Shown: positions 47,906 to 62,400, counted from the first letter of the stretch. The stretch is DNA of 64,000 bases from Metridium senile (GCA_949775045.1 OX459103.1:765501-829500), one strand, 5' to 3'. A program made the numbers and translations. The notes: generated by a model from the sequence alone, not told the origin.

Positions 47906-48089
47906 CACCTACTTGCAAGAACGTTGTCATACAAAAAAGAACATTTGTAGTTTAGTGGATTAGAAATAAATTAAAAGTACAAAAGAAGATCATTGAAGCA
48001 GAACTCTTTCTGTTGTACTTTTGATCTATTCATAATCCACTAAACTACAAATGTTCTTTTTTGTATGACAACGTTCTTGCAAGTAGGTG
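47906..48089. mobile_element. TA-flanked foldback MITE, copy 2
   Basis: CACCTACTTGCAAGAACG at the left is inverted at the right, each flanked by TA. The arms include GTTGTCATACAAAAAAGAAC and CATTTGTAGTTTAGTGGATT and pair almost completely. Same family as 31129-31358. Confidence 0.85.
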
Positions 48090-48109
48090 TATATATATTT
48101 GTCGAAGAA

Positions 48110-48545
48110 TCACAAAAAAAAAACCAATGATATAAAATCAAATAAAAAATATATTGAACATTATTGCATATGTTTAACGCATGAAACCTAGTACATGAAA
48201 CCTGCATGCACACAGCTTTACACATACAACCTGTGTAAAGAGGGTTTGTGTGACAGTTTATATAATTTTGAATTATTTTTAAAGCTGAACGTTTAATACA
48301 AAGTTATATTATAAATTCGTATCAGGATCAAAGTAGACTACGTACCGAAAATAAGGAGAAGTTCTCACATAATTAAAATTAGAGGTGCATGCACTTCCTT
48401 CATTCAGGACTTAATGATTCGTGTTCACTATTCAGTACATCAACTAGATATGCTAGTTCATAATGCTTTACTATCAGCTCCAATAAGTAAAACCATTTGA
48501 TATGGTTTGGAGTCCAGTCAGATTCTTAGAGGAATATTATATATA
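48110..48545. repeat. Segmental duplication, copy 2
   Basis: Partner of 46908-47620 without the GGCGGATCC MITE, but with small insertions of its own, such as a TTTAAAGCTGAACGTTTAAT segment near 48280. The two copies flank the foldback region at 47.64-48.09 kb. Confidence 0.85.
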
Positions 48546-48552
48546 AAAAATA

Positions 48553-48684
48553 AAATATTGGTATAATCTGCTACAATTCTGAATTTAAGAATATTAGAAG
48601 AATTAGGCAGATTATTTATATAGAACATAGAATAATGGACCTAGGGTGGATCCTTGAGGGACACCACATTTCATTGTCAATGTA
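48553..48684 (-). pseudogene. Reverse-transcriptase fragment of a degraded LINE
   Basis: The minus strand reads TLTMKCGVPQGSTLGPLFYV, then a one-base frameshift, then YINNLPNSSNILKF and RIVADYTNIF. This is the GVPQGS...GPL-F-YINDLP...ADD block of a LINE reverse transcriptase, with the catalytic ADD decayed to ADY. Only ~130 bp remain. Unlike the intact LINE at 31.7 kb, it has KCGVPQGSTLGPLF and INNLP, so it comes from another family. Confidence 0.8.
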
Positions 48685-49060
48685 TTTTATTTATTTTGTA
48701 TTTCTTATTTGCACAAATTGTGATCTATTGGTAAGATAGCTAACTACGAAGCCATTGTAAACTGGCGGGAAGAGGTGATTCATCCTAAATTTGGCCTGTG
48801 ATTTGTGAAAAGCAAAACATTTAAGCCGTGAACCGTGCCCGTAATTTACTATTTTTCACTGTCGTGACTCCCGGCGTGAATATTGAATCAGCGATTCGTT
48901 ATAATCTATTGTCAACGGCAGTTTTTGGATGATCAGTTAAGGAGGCTCGGGTCAGTAATTTTCGCGCTCACCCAGCGACGTTTGAAAGGCCGTAGTTCCC
49001 GCATCAGAGGGTATTTTGACAAGATTTTTTAACACTTGTCTACATATAGAATAAAGTTTT
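48685..49060. other. Non-coding stretch
   Basis: No further LINE sequence could be recognised in this stretch; nothing else supported. Confidence 0.45.
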
Positions 49061-49879
49061 TAAAAAAGTTATTTTTAATAAAATCGATAATATTTTAGCC
49101 GACAAATGATAACGCCGCCGAATTTCTATGAAGCCTATTTTGGGGAAAAATCGACCTAAACTTTTAAAACCACATAGCCTACTTTAAAGCTGTTACCTAG
49201 GTCAACAATCTGAATATACATGGTTAGTCAGCGTGCGTTTCGTAAAAAAGCATGCAAAAATGTATAACTCGAAAAAGGTGAAATAAAAACAAACCAGCCG
49301 CTGCAAAGGGAAGGCAAATATACCCACGTCAGAATTTTATTTGCCCGCCTCAAAATATTTCAATCACTATAAAATTTAGAGGCACACTTGAAAATATGGT
49401 GAACTTTTGATAGCTAAAAAATAAAAAAAATCTATCTCAGATTTTTTCGTTAGCGTGCTCAGAAGTAACAATTAGAAGTTTTGCACAAAAACTGACAAAC
49501 TTTTGCCGATTTGTATCCTTTCCCAAAAGAAATCCCGTGGACTAAATTTGTTGAAATTCACAGACAATGTAGACAAATTCCTGTTAATACCTGGCTGGAA
49601 GGATTTTGATTTATCTCTTCAAAGTCTGTTGTTATCGGTAAATATTATAAACAATGAACTTTTGCTAGGAAAAAAATTGACCCGTTTTTATTCAAAATCG
49701 GTGAGATGAATTTTTTTTAAACTTTGCCAGATTGTTGACCTAGGTAACAGCTTTAAAGTAGGCTATGTGGTTTTAAAAGTTTAGGTCGATTTTTCCCCAA
49801 ATAGGCTTCATAGAAATTCGGCGGCGTTATCATTTGTCGGCTAAAATATTATCGATTTTATTAAAAATAACTTTTTTTG
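49061..49879. mobile_element. Long-inverted-repeat element (arms 49061-49212 and 49728-49879)
   Basis: Two ~152-bp arms are nearly perfect inverted copies, including GCCGACAAATGATAACGCCG and TAACAGCTTTAAAGTAGGCT. A ~515-bp unrelated centre separates them; a 68-codon plus-strand frame there (49503-49709) has no recognised domain. Target duplication is not clear. Lies just upstream of the protease promoter. Confidence 0.82.
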
Positions 49880-50111
49880 AATAGGTTTCGATAGTTTGAA
49901 TGGAGTATGTCATTTATAAAAGCTAGATGGGTTCGTTAAATAAGATACAAAGGAAAGCTAAACAAAATATGAATTGTTTGTTTTAGTTAAAACAAAGGAT
50001 TTTATAATCCAAATAGATTGAAAAGAGTTGCGACACCATTTCTTTGCACTTGGAAACATTTTTCATTTATTGAATTAAATACAGTCTTAAAGCTGTGTCA
50101 ACTATACATGG

Positions 50112-50119
50112 TATATAAT
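50112..50119 (+). promoter_or_regulatory. TATA-like element of the protease-ShK gene
   Basis: TATATAAT 45 bp before the ATG. A shared TGGTGTTATAC motif lies downstream of the TATA box here and in the paralogue at 56.36 kb, supporting a common promoter. Confidence 0.55.
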
Positions 50120-50163
50120 ATTGGCCGTGTTTGGTGTTATACCACTAGACTCAAGTTGGCAAC

Positions 50164-50434
50164 ATGATTTTCGGTCTTACTCTAGTTCTCGCCCTTTTAG
50201 GGCCATCAATCTCTGAAGGTGAGTAAACTTTTATTCTTTTTAGAAGTTTCTTTGTAGTCTTTCTTTCTTTCTTTTTTTCTTTCTTTCTTAAGTTTATAGT
50301 TCTGGTTTTTCCTTCCTTCCTTCCTTCCTTCCTTCCTTCCTTCCTTCCTTCCTTCCTTCCTTCCTTCCTTCCTTCCTTCCTTCCTTCCTTCCTTCCTTCC
50401 TTCCTTCCTTCCTTCCTTCCTTCCTTCCTTCCTT

Positions 50435-50490
<56 letters not shown>

Positions 50491-53400
50491 GTTTCTCTAC
50501 TATTCACTCTGTTTCTTCTTTTCTTTTCTTTCTTTCTTCTTCTTTCAGTTTAGTTCTTTGTTTTTCCTTTCTTGTGTCTCCCTCTCTCTATTTTTCTCTC
50601 TCTCTCCAGTCTTTCTCCCTTACACTGTTTTGTTCTTCTTCTTCTTTTCTTGCTTCTGTTTATTCTTCTTATGTTAGTCTCCATTCCTTTTTTGTGTGTG
50701 AATCTCTAGAATATGTTGTTGTTCTTTGTTTCCTAGCTTGCGGTGTAAAGCCGTACAGCACGCGTGTCGTGAATGGAGATAACGCGTCTCCCCACTCGTG
50801 GCCATGGCAGATCTCTCTTCGTGTAAATGGTCGTCATATCTGTGGTGGTTCGTTGATTAAACCTGACTGGGTCGTTACTGCTGCTCACTGCGTAGACAGA
50901 AACCCAAGCCCTAGTGGATACACAGTGGTTGTAGGTGAGTACATCCATTACATGTTACATAAAAGTCATTTGATAGACGTAAGGTATAATATTTGTTGTT
51001 GCCTTTCTGTCTTCTTCAAAAAGCTGAATTTATTTATCGATTAGGGGCTTTAAGGTAGTACGCGTCTTGGGGGGGGGGGGGGGGGGGAGGAGGGGGAGGG
51101 GGGATCGAGGAATAAAAGTATCAAATTGAGTTTAAATTTCGAAAAATATCGCTATACGATACTGGAAGTCCTTTAAAAAGGCGTGGCACGGCCAATGTTT
51201 ATCACCTGGTAGCCTCTTCATAAAAACATAATACGCATAAAGCGCTGCTATGTATACGAACATGGATGAAACATTCTTTTCTCTAAACCCTGAAAGAAAC
51301 CAATGAATGTAGCAATTCTAAACTTCCATTTCAACACCCTTAAAGTATGATAGTAAACCGATATTTTTAGAGATAAAATAAATAGGTTAAATAAATTTTT
51401 GTGTCGGTCATTACTCCACTTTTAGAAATCGGCGTGATGATGAGATGAGACGAACTTCCCCGAATACTTGCTATATCATCTAACATGTTGGTTTACATAT
51501 TTGATACAATGTAATTATAATAATAATAACTTTATTGATATAATTGACTGGCAATTCAAAATAATTTAGAAACTCAATAATTCAGTTGATACTGATTTGC
51601 AGCGATTTTAAACTAACATGAATACATGCAATGTGTTTCAGGCGCCCACGTCAGAACTGGAACTACAGCAGTACAGCAAACATTCAGACTCAAGAAGCTG
51701 TATAAACATGAGAATTTTAACATGAGACAGCTGAGGAACGACGTTGCACTGCTTCAGTTATCTGGATCAGTTGCTGCCAGCTCTAAAGTAAACACTGTTT
51801 GTCTGCCTGCTTCTGGTAGCAGGGCCAAGGCTGGAGCTCAATGCTACATCACAGGTACGTCACGTCACTAGCAGCAGCTACTATCATTGACATAAGTGTC
51901 CGTGGCATGCACGAATGTGATAAAGTAATTTTAGCACTGCTGAAATTCAACTACTTCCCTCACTCCCCTTCGCAATGTTGATGTATTTATACTTAAAATA
52001 AATGAAGTAGTGACTATGAGATAAAATACTAAAATCGTGCCAACTACTTTTGACAATGATTGTAGGTTAACTTATATAGTACGCAAATTGTGAAGAAGTC
52101 GTCGTTGGACTTGCGCTCAGCTCGTCAATTTATTGTCAATTACTTTCGGCTCCAATTGAATTCTCCCTTAAAAAGGATCAAAAGGAAAATGCAGCAATTC
52201 CTATAGCTAGAAGTTAGCTGGTCTCACAGGAGGCCGACGATGCAATCTTCCCCATTTTACGTTTAAAGCTACAATGCAGAATTCAAAAACACTGGCACCA
52301 GATACAAATGGAAACTAGCGAGTAAACTAGTATAGGCTGCGTCGGTGTTTGATATAAACGATAGATATTATAATGAAATTTGTAACACCGTGAAAAATGT
52401 TGACTTAACTTTACTGACGTTTCGAGCTTTAGCCCTTCGTCGGAGTAAAAGGTACCAGATACAGCTTATTATAAGATAATGTGTTACGTATTTGATAGGC
52501 TACATTATAATTGTTTGCATATTTTTATTTTTTATCTTGTGTCCTTCTACTGAAGGATGGGGACGAACTGTTGGTGGAGGTTCAGCTGCAAACGTACTTC
52601 AACAAGCCATGCTTCCTGTCGCTTCTCACCAGGACTGCAGCCGTGTCAACGGAAGACTCGTCCCAGTCGACGAGAGGTCTATGATCTGCGCTGGAAGACA
52701 AGGCAAAGGTGGTTGCCAGGGCGACAGCGGTGGACCATTTGTGTGTAACGAGGGTGGAAAATGGGTACTTCGTGGTGCTGTCAGCTGGGGACATAGTCAA
52801 TGCCGTACCGATCATTACACCGTGTTTGCACGTGTCAGCAGCTTCATTGGATGGATCAACGGCAAGATGGCTGGTAAGGATCCAATTATTATGATAATTG
52901 TTATAATTACAACTTCATTTTAACTTTATAATTTTAACTGCATAATGCATTATTTTAACTGCATAATGCATACTTTTTACTGCATAATGCATACTTTTTA
53001 CTGCACAATGAATAATGTTTACTGCATAATCAGTAACGGTGATTATGGTAATATATGCTGACCATTTAAAGTGAGCTCATGTCACGGTACCACGTGACAT
53101 TTATTTTAGTGGATTATTTTAGTTTCTTGGTGGATGATGTTAACTGTTTATTGACTGCATGTCTCTAATATTATTCGTTCGTTTCAGGAGGAGGAGGAGG
53201 AGGAGGAGGCAGCTCATGTAAGTAAAACATACTATACAAAAATGAACATGTGAGCCGAGTTGTGTGCAAAATATTAAACGTAGACGGTAGTGAGTGTGAG
53301 TGAGTCTCCCCGATTGGTAGGGCGCACTGTGTCCATGAAGCTAGAAGATTGAGACGTTAAAAAAGTTATTTATTATCAAACACGGTGCTGCTTTGACCTC

Positions 53401-54154
53401 TTTTTGAACATTTCCAGCTTTCAATTTTGCTTCTCAGCTCGCGCTTTTCGTTTTCGCGTTTTGTTAGTTTCGTACGCTCGCTTATTTTATTTACCTACGT
53501 TTTTTTAAATGTAACGATAAGTTTCTGTTAGTCCTAAAGACAACCCAGTGTGGTCGAAAGCTCGAAATTAAAAAATGTTAAAAAATGGGTCGGAGTAGCA
53601 CCATGTTTAATATTCATGCACACAATTTACAAACACCTCTTTTATTTATTTATTATTATTACACCTTATCAACGCAGTCACTGGCTGTAATCAAAGCTTG
53701 TTGGTTTGCTTTTGTAAAGTTGCTGTTTCCAGAGGGAAGATATACTTACTTTCATTAGCTGTTATAACAGTTACACGAATATGAGTTATACAAGATTCAA
53801 GATTCATGTACGACTCAATTACGTGGAATAATTGCTTCAATTCTTCATATAGCATTTTCTCTAGTTTCAATTTCCTTCGAAGTTTCTCCTAGCTCCTATT
53901 TCTTCCAGTGGTTCCTCCCATTTTTCCAATTGTTTAAGATATTTTTCAGTCCTAATTTCTTCCAGTTATTTCTTCCATTTCAAAATCTATTTTGAGGTCT
54001 TTTGGTCCGTGTTTCTCTCTTCTCTCTGATCAATTCCTCTCACCTTTTTCTAGGCGTGGATAAGCATGCTAATTGCCGTTACTGGTTGAGATATTGCAGC
54101 TATCACAGTTTTGTAAGAGCTAATTGTAAAAAGAGCTGCAAACTATGTACTTAG
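50164..54154 (+). CDS. Secreted chymotrypsin-fold serine protease with Gly-Ser linker and C-terminal ShK domain
   Basis: Six coding exons: 50164-50218, 50737-50934, 51642-51854, 52556-52873, 53188-53217 and 54054-54154; all introns phase 1; 304 residues. Residues 1-18 are a signal peptide. A short propeptide begins at Cys20, and activation would cut after Arg28 before VVNG. The triad is His69 (TAAHC), Asp118 (NDVAL) and Ser213 (GDSGGP). Cysteines 20-138, 54-70, 152-219, 183-200 and 209-238 match the chymotrypsinogen disulfides. The S1 residue six before the serine is Gly207, not Asp, so it should not be trypsin-like in preference; Gly234 and Thr244 line the pocket. Exon 5 encodes a linker of eight Gly and two Ser with its split codons. 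The ShK domain has Cys 272, 279, 286, 296, 300 and 303. Cnidarian ShK-proteases occur in digestive tissue and venom; which applies here is unknown. Confidence 0.93.
50238..50530. repeat. (CTTC)n and (CT)n arrays in protease intron 1
   Basis: About 33 CCTT units followed by ~20 CT units; strongly pyrimidine-rich on the sense strand. Confidence 0.96.
51069..51104 (+). repeat. Poly-G tract in protease intron 2
   Basis: A run of about 18 G followed by GGAGGAGGGGGAGGGGGG, a G-quadruplex candidate on the sense strand of the intron. Confidence 0.85.
51515..51545 (-). mobile_element. LINE-type 3' tail remnant in protease intron 2
   Basis: The minus strand reads AATAAAGTTATTATTATTATA, like the end of the LINE at 31.5 kb. 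Only the tail can be identified. Confidence 0.4.
52308..52450 (-). mobile_element. Satellite/hairpin element in protease intron 3
   Basis: A single complete unit: the satellite body from AAACTAGCGAGTAAACTAGT to TTTGTAACACCGTG, then the hairpin motif (52409-52450). This is the cleanest isolated copy in the window and probably shows the basic inserted form. Confidence 0.85.
52409..52450 (-). other. Conserved 42-nt hairpin, hammerhead-like (best copy)
   Basis: Minus strand: outer arms TTTTACT and AGTAAAG pair over seven positions; then CCGACGA, stem GGGC/GCTC with loop TAAA, GAAAC and GTC. Against a hammerhead core, position 4 is C rather than U, and there is an extra A before stem II. Stem III would be only the AC/GT palindrome, so action as a dimer would be needed. 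Confidence 0.42.
52920..53035. repeat. ~22-bp tandem repeat in protease intron 4
   Basis: ACTGCATAATGCATACTTTTT and variants repeat about five times just after the donor of exon 4. Confidence 0.88.
53300..54050. other. Intron 5 of the protease gene
   Basis: No additional exon recognised. The 3' part is rich in TTCTTCC and TCCTAGC-type pyrimidine motifs and leads into the acceptor CTTTTTCTAG at 54053. Confidence 0.6.
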
Positions 54155-54161
54155 TAAAAAG

Positions 54162-54359
54162 GTAAATATACAATATATAATGAATATACAAAAAATATAC
54201 AAATGGAAAGACAGACATACAGAGAGATAAAAATGTTGTTGTTGTTGTTGTTGTAGAGTCAGATTCATTGCAGGCAGGCAGGCAGTCAGATTCATTGCAG
54301 GCAGGCAGGTAGTCTGTCAGATTCATTGCAGGCAGGCAGGCAGGCAGTCAGATTCATTG

Positions 54360-54394
<35 letters not shown>

Positions 54395-54448
54395 CACTCA
54401 TAATAATAAGTTATAATATTATTATAATTGTTTTTTTCGTGTTTACAG
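54162..54448 (+). other. Probable 3'UTR intron with (CAGG)n repeats
   Basis: Donor AAAAAG|GTAAAT begins seven bases after the TAG, and a TTTTTCGTGTTTACAG acceptor ends at 54448. The interior has four blocks of GGCAGGCAGG separated by CAGTCAGATTCATTG. Confidence 0.6.
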
Positions 54449-54529
54449 GCATAAAAGAGAAGACATATGAAATTATGTATACCGTCTATTCAATTGTGAC
54501 TTATCACTTATACATGTGTCAGGTGACAA

Positions 54530-54535
54530 AATAAA
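54530..54535 (+). terminator. Poly(A) signal of the protease-ShK gene
   Basis: AATAAA ~80 bp after the putative last 3'UTR acceptor. Confidence 0.65.
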
Positions 54536-54539
54536 ACCA

Positions 54540-56350
<1,811 letters not shown>

Positions 56351-56355
56351 ATGTG

Positions 56356-56363
56356 TATATAAA
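56356..56363 (+). promoter_or_regulatory. TATA box of the second protease gene
   Basis: TATATAAA 67 bp before the first ATG, followed by GTGGTGTTATAC, also found before the first gene's ATG. Confidence 0.6.
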
Positions 56364-56422
56364 GAAGACCATATTAAACTGTGGTGTTATACGATTGTAA
56401 AGAGCTACATTACGAAACCAAG

Positions 56423-59400
56423 ATGATGACTGTCTTCTTTGTTTTAGTTGTTGCTTTATTGGGGCCATCAGTGACTGAAGGTAGGTCCAACAATTAAGGC
56501 ACTTTGTGAAACAATGAAACGAATAGTAAGACTCTTTAGCTTTGAAATTAGTACAAGAAATGTCGAAATGTTTAAAAAACCCAGAGATACCCCTAAGAGA
56601 TACGACAAACATACCAGCCGAGATAGTTTAACAACTGTGTCCTCCCCCATCAGGAAATAAGAATGTGTCGACTACTTGTCCAAAACAATATACTTGGAAG
56701 TTCAGTTTTCATCACAGTGAATTATTAACATCTTTTATTATTATCCTATTCAAACTCGTTTTCTTATTGGTCGAGAGCACTCAAGTGGAGGGAAATAAAT
56801 CAATATAACTCCCGCGCGGGTACCAAATCCAGGCGAGAGGGGAATAAACCAACGTGATCAGGTCAAAGTCCATCGAAAGTTCGTGTGGCGCGTTTGCAAA
56901 ATCAAAATGGAGTGACAAGTTTTCTTCGTTTGAATAGGGTATATAATAAAACACTTAATGACTGATGGGAAATCAGTTAGTTTTGTTTCCCGAGAATCTC
57001 AATGTTTCCCGAGGCTCTTCCTCGGGACCAGTCATTAAGTGCTTAATATTTCCTTGTTTATTCCTTTCGGTTTTTGTAAATGCTAACACATACACAAGCT
57101 GACTTACTGATTCATTTATTCATTCATTCATTTATTTATCTTTGCACATATTTATTTATTTATTGATCAATTGAATGATTGATTAATTCATTGAATCATG
57201 CATTTACTTATTCATTCAACCATTCATTTATCCATCCAACCATTTCGTTAATTAATCTAACCATTAATTTATCTTTTCATCTACCCATTAACTTATCCAT
57301 CCATTCATCCAGTGATCTGTTTTAGCATGTGTGATAAAACCACTGCTCTCTCTAGTCATCACATGATCAATCTGTCCATCCATCCATCCATCGTTCATAT
57401 ATCCATCCCTTCATTCACTAACCTGTTTAAGCATGTGGGATAAAACCACTACTCTCTCTAGTCATCATATGATCAATCTGTCCATCCATTCATCCATCAT
57501 TCATATATCCATCCATTCATTCACTAACCTGTTTAAGCATGTGGGATAAAACCACTGCCATCTCTAGTCATCATATGATCAATCTGTCCATCCATCCATC
57601 GTTCATATATACATCCCTTCATTCACTAACCTGTTTAAGCATGTGGGATAACACCACTACTCTCTCTAGTCATCATATGATCAATCTGTCCATCCCGTCC
57701 ATCATTCATATATCCATCCATTCATTCACTAACCTGTTTAAGCATGTGGGATAAAACCACTACTTTCTCTAGTCATCATATGATCAATCTGTCCATCCAT
57801 CCATCGTTCATATATCCATCCCTTCATTCACTAACCTGTTTAAGCATGTGGGATAAAACCACTACTTTCTCTAGTCATCATATGGTCAATCTACCCATCC
57901 CGTCCATCATTCATATATACATCCCTTCATTCACTAACCTGTTTAAGCATGTGGGATAAAACCACTACTCTCTCTAGTCATCATATGATCAATCTGTCCA
58001 TCCATTCATCCATCATTCATATATCCATCCATTCATTCACTAACCTGTTTAAGCATGTGGGATAAAACCACTGCCATCTCTAGTCATCATATGATCAATC
58101 TGTCCATCCATCCATCGTTCATATATACATCCCTTCATTCACTAACCTGTTTAAGCATGTGGGATAACACCACTACTCTCTCTAGTCATCATATGATCAA
58201 TCTGTCCATCCCGTCCATCATTCATATATCCATCCATTCATTCACTAACCTGTTTAAGCATGTGGGATAAAACCACTACTTTCTCTAGTCATCATATGAT
58301 CAATCTGTCCATCCATCCATCGTTCATATATCCATCCCTTCATTCACTAACCTGTTTAAGCATGTGGGATAAAACCACTACTTTCTCTAGTCATCATATG
58401 GTCAATCTACCCATCCCGTCCATCATTCATATATACATCCCTTCATTCACTAACCTGTTTAAGCATGTGGGATAAAACCACTACTCTCTCTAGTCATCAT
58501 ATGATCAATCTACCCATCCCGTCCATCATTCATATATACATCCCTTCATTCACTAACCTGTTTAAGCATGTGGGATAAAACCACTACTTTCTGTAGTCAT
58601 CATATGATCAATCTGTCCATCCCGTCCATCATTCATATATCCATCCATTCATTCACTAACCTGTTTAAGCATGTGGGATAAAACCACTGCCATCTCTAGT
58701 CATCATATGATCAATCTGTCCATCCATTCATCATTTATCCATCCATCCATCATTTATATATCCATCCATTCATCCACTTATCTGTTTAAGAGTGTGTCCA
58801 CGATAGGACCAGGCAGTAGGTGCTACATGGGGGTTCACCGATTTAGCTCAAACTTGGTGCAGTTGTAGGTCCTAGTAAGTTATTTGTTATCCCAGAAACT
58901 CAGCTGGATCTGTCACTTTGGTGGGAAGTTAGACCACCCCCCCTTAAAATACCCATTTTGCCTCGAAAATCAGCAAAAATATAGCTAATTTTTAATGAAA
59001 CAGAAAACCTTTAATATTGATGACAGTGATGTAAAACTTGTTTCCCTATGAAGTACAGATGCCAGTAAGTGTTTCCAAGCAAGGAGGTACATTTTTCTTT
59101 TAAGCCGTTTCCATGGCAACAATTTGTTTCGGAGCAAAAATTGCCAATTTTGAAATTACTGTAATATCTCTAGGTTTAAAAATTAATATCTCAAAAGTTC
59201 ACCATGAAAATGTCAAAAATGGCCAATAGTCAACTCAATCTATGTCTTAAATTACCAAAACAAGAAGAAAATCTGCGGGCACTTGTTAACCTTAACTTAT
59301 ATGACGGGTTTGCGTAACCCTACTATGTCAATATCACAAAATTCAAGAAGATTCATGCCCGCAAAAAAACTAGTTGAAATCATCCCAATAGCATTAAATT

Positions 59401-62400
59401 GGCTTCTAATAACCAGGTTGAGTCTATATTATGCTTAATGTATCTTAATTTCAATGATATTAAAATTTATTCAAAGCAGATATTTCTGTGACGACATATG
59501 GAATGTAGTCGTACCTATTATCGCGCACATCCTATTATCGTACTTTTCGTAGAAAATAATATATATCTTCTGTTCTGCGTAAAACTCGATTGAAAATATG
59601 GAACAAAAGAGTTTGTTGCAACAGAATAAGCAGCGATTATTGTTTTAATTAATTTTGAAACAGTTTTTAGAAGATATATATATATATTTTTTTTTTACGA
59701 ATGGCATGATAATATAATGTGCGCGATAATAGGTACGACTTGTTTATAAGCACTTAATTCGTCATGCTTTGACTGCTTTATTTACCTTTCATTTTAATAA
59801 TTTTAAATCGTGTTGTAAGCTGGGTTGTTCGACGGGATAACTTAGTAAAATCAGAAGGTAAGTAAAATCCAGTTAGCTGAAGCAAATTGCTTGTGTTTTG
59901 GGTTTATATCGTGAAGAATTCCTTTGTCAGACAGCATGACATGATGATATTCAGTCGTAGTCATATAAGACTTCGTTTTGATATGATAACTTGTTGAAAG
60001 CTTTTGTACCATTGTAATCAGGAATATGATAAAGTCGATAAAAAACTTTCTTGTAGCTGGTCTGAATATCTTAAATGTATTATTTCAGTGTGTTCATGTA
60101 ACGCAAATTACGGGACTCAATGGTTTCGAAATCGAAGGGGGAGGGGTGATGACACAATCCATTTAAACCTGCTCAATGTTTTTTCAGTATGGATTGCGGT
60201 AAAAAAAAATACGAACTTAACTTTGTTTTAATTCTCTGATAGAATATCTCACGGCTGCTGGTGCTAGTGAAATGTAGAAAAATATTCATGTTAATTGTCG
60301 GTTAACAGATAACGTCTCCTATGCTCACATAATATCAGCACTTGTCGCGTCTTGTAGATTTCATTTTACATCAAAGTCACATATTATTCAGTGATATGTT
60401 TACTTTGTTTTCTGACTATTTTAAATAATTTCAAAATATAAGGGTATAACTATCGTCTTGAAACATTTTTTACTAAAACATGCTACTGGTCTTTGATCTC
60501 TCTAGTTATCTGTGAACTCCTCTATCCCATTTATCAGGCTCGCACAATTTGTGCAAAGGATATTGACAATGATAGACTGGTCGCCAGTAGACGCAGAGTA
60601 CTTCTCTGTTCTTTGGACAAACAGTCATTCTATTCGAACCATTTCCAAAAACCCCATCTCTTAACAGAACAAGACCACTCTCTGATATACTTGTTCTCTC
60701 AAAACGTTCAAATTTTGAAAGTGCATCAGTTGTATTTCTTGTGCATTCTGTAAACGGTATTTCCTATCTCTACTAGGATATCTTGACGAAAGACCATACG
60801 ATGTCTATGACCATTTGTAGTATATGATATATTCGGCGTTAATTCGAATAGAATGACATATCCCGAGCTCCAAAAATACATAGAAGTATTACATTGAAAC
60901 AGTGAAGTGTATACAAAATTAACCTGTCAGAATTATCCAGTTTCTAAGACGCTTTTCTAGCTGAAACATTGTTACTTGCTTGCAGCCTAGATCAGTCGAC
61001 AAGAGATCATTGTAAGATTTAATGGTCTCACTGCGGTTTATTGTCGATAACTAAGCAAGATACAAGCACGCCAATGATTTGATTTTCTTGATATATTATA
61101 ATCATGGTACAAAAGCAGGCAATGGGCTCCTGACAAAAGCTATTAATATAACAAGCTATGATATTAGAATGAAATCTTATGATCTACGACTGAATATTAA
61201 TTTATCGTATCATGTGCTCTTTAATACAAAGAACTTCTGAACGATATCAATCCAAAATACAAGCTATTTGCTTCAGCTAACTGGATTGTATTTACCTTTC
61301 TGGTTTTTGTAAGTTATATCGTCGAACAATTCAGTGTAGAACCACACGATTTACACTGATCATATCATTAAAATGAAAGGCAATCAAGTTTGCATAATTT
61401 ACAAGTAATTTGCATCAATTTCAAAACAGTACATCTACTTCACCAAAGTTGTCTTCAGCTGGGTTTTATTTAGTTTTGAGAGGTTTGAAATCAAAACCAA
61501 GATTGTATTTAGTTTAGTGAGATAATACAATAAAGTTGAAGGAAATAATAATGTTTTAATAGTTAAATTTTTGCACAGCCTAATTTGCATATATGTCATG
61601 CATCTAATTAGTAAAAATCACAAAAAGTTTGAGGTTGATGTAAAGAAAGTAGATAAAAAGCGCAAAATGTTTGTATGACCCTAACTTAAACAACCTTAGC
61701 TTAGTAGATTCCAATAAAGATTGTTTATAGCGCCCGACTTGCGAGATATAAGCTACTTAGTGAGGGGTGTTTTTTTCATGACGAAAACGTATCACTTAGT
61801 ATATTTCCCCTTTGACTTGACATTTACAATTTTTATTATCCTTGAAATTAAGATACATTGAGCATAATATAGACTCAACCTGGTTATTAGAAGCCAATTT
61901 AATGCTATTGGGAGGATGTCAACCAGTTTTTTTGCGGGCATGAATCTTCTCGAATTTTGTGATATTGACATAGTAGGGTTAAGCAAACCCGTCATATAAG
62001 TTAAGGTTAACAAGTGCCCGCAGATTTTCTTCTTGTTTTGGTAATTTAAGACATAGATTGAGTTGACTATTGGCCATTTTTGACATTTTCATGGTGGACT
62101 TTTGAGATATTAATTTTTAAACTTAGAGATATTACAGTAATTTCAAAATTGGCAATTTTTGCTCCGAAACAAATTGTTGCCATGGAAACGGCTTAAAAGA
62201 AAAATGTACCTCCTTGCTTGGTAACACTTACTGATATCTGTACTTTATAGGGAAACATGTTTTACATCATTGTCATCAATAGTAAAGGTTTTCTGTTTCA
62301 TTAAAAATTAGCTATATTTTTGCTGATTTTCAAGGCAAAATGGGAATTTTAAGGGGGGGTAGTCTAACTTCCCACCAAAGTGACAGATTCAACTGAGTTT

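Noticed and set aside
50206..50487. Arg/Glu/Lys/Gly repeat frame on the minus strand
   Set aside because: Translation of the CTTC and CT arrays in protease intron 1.
57539..58868. Series of identical 71-codon frames starting Met-Trp-Asp-Lys
   Set aside because: By-products of the exon-border array, in a frame different from that of the protease.
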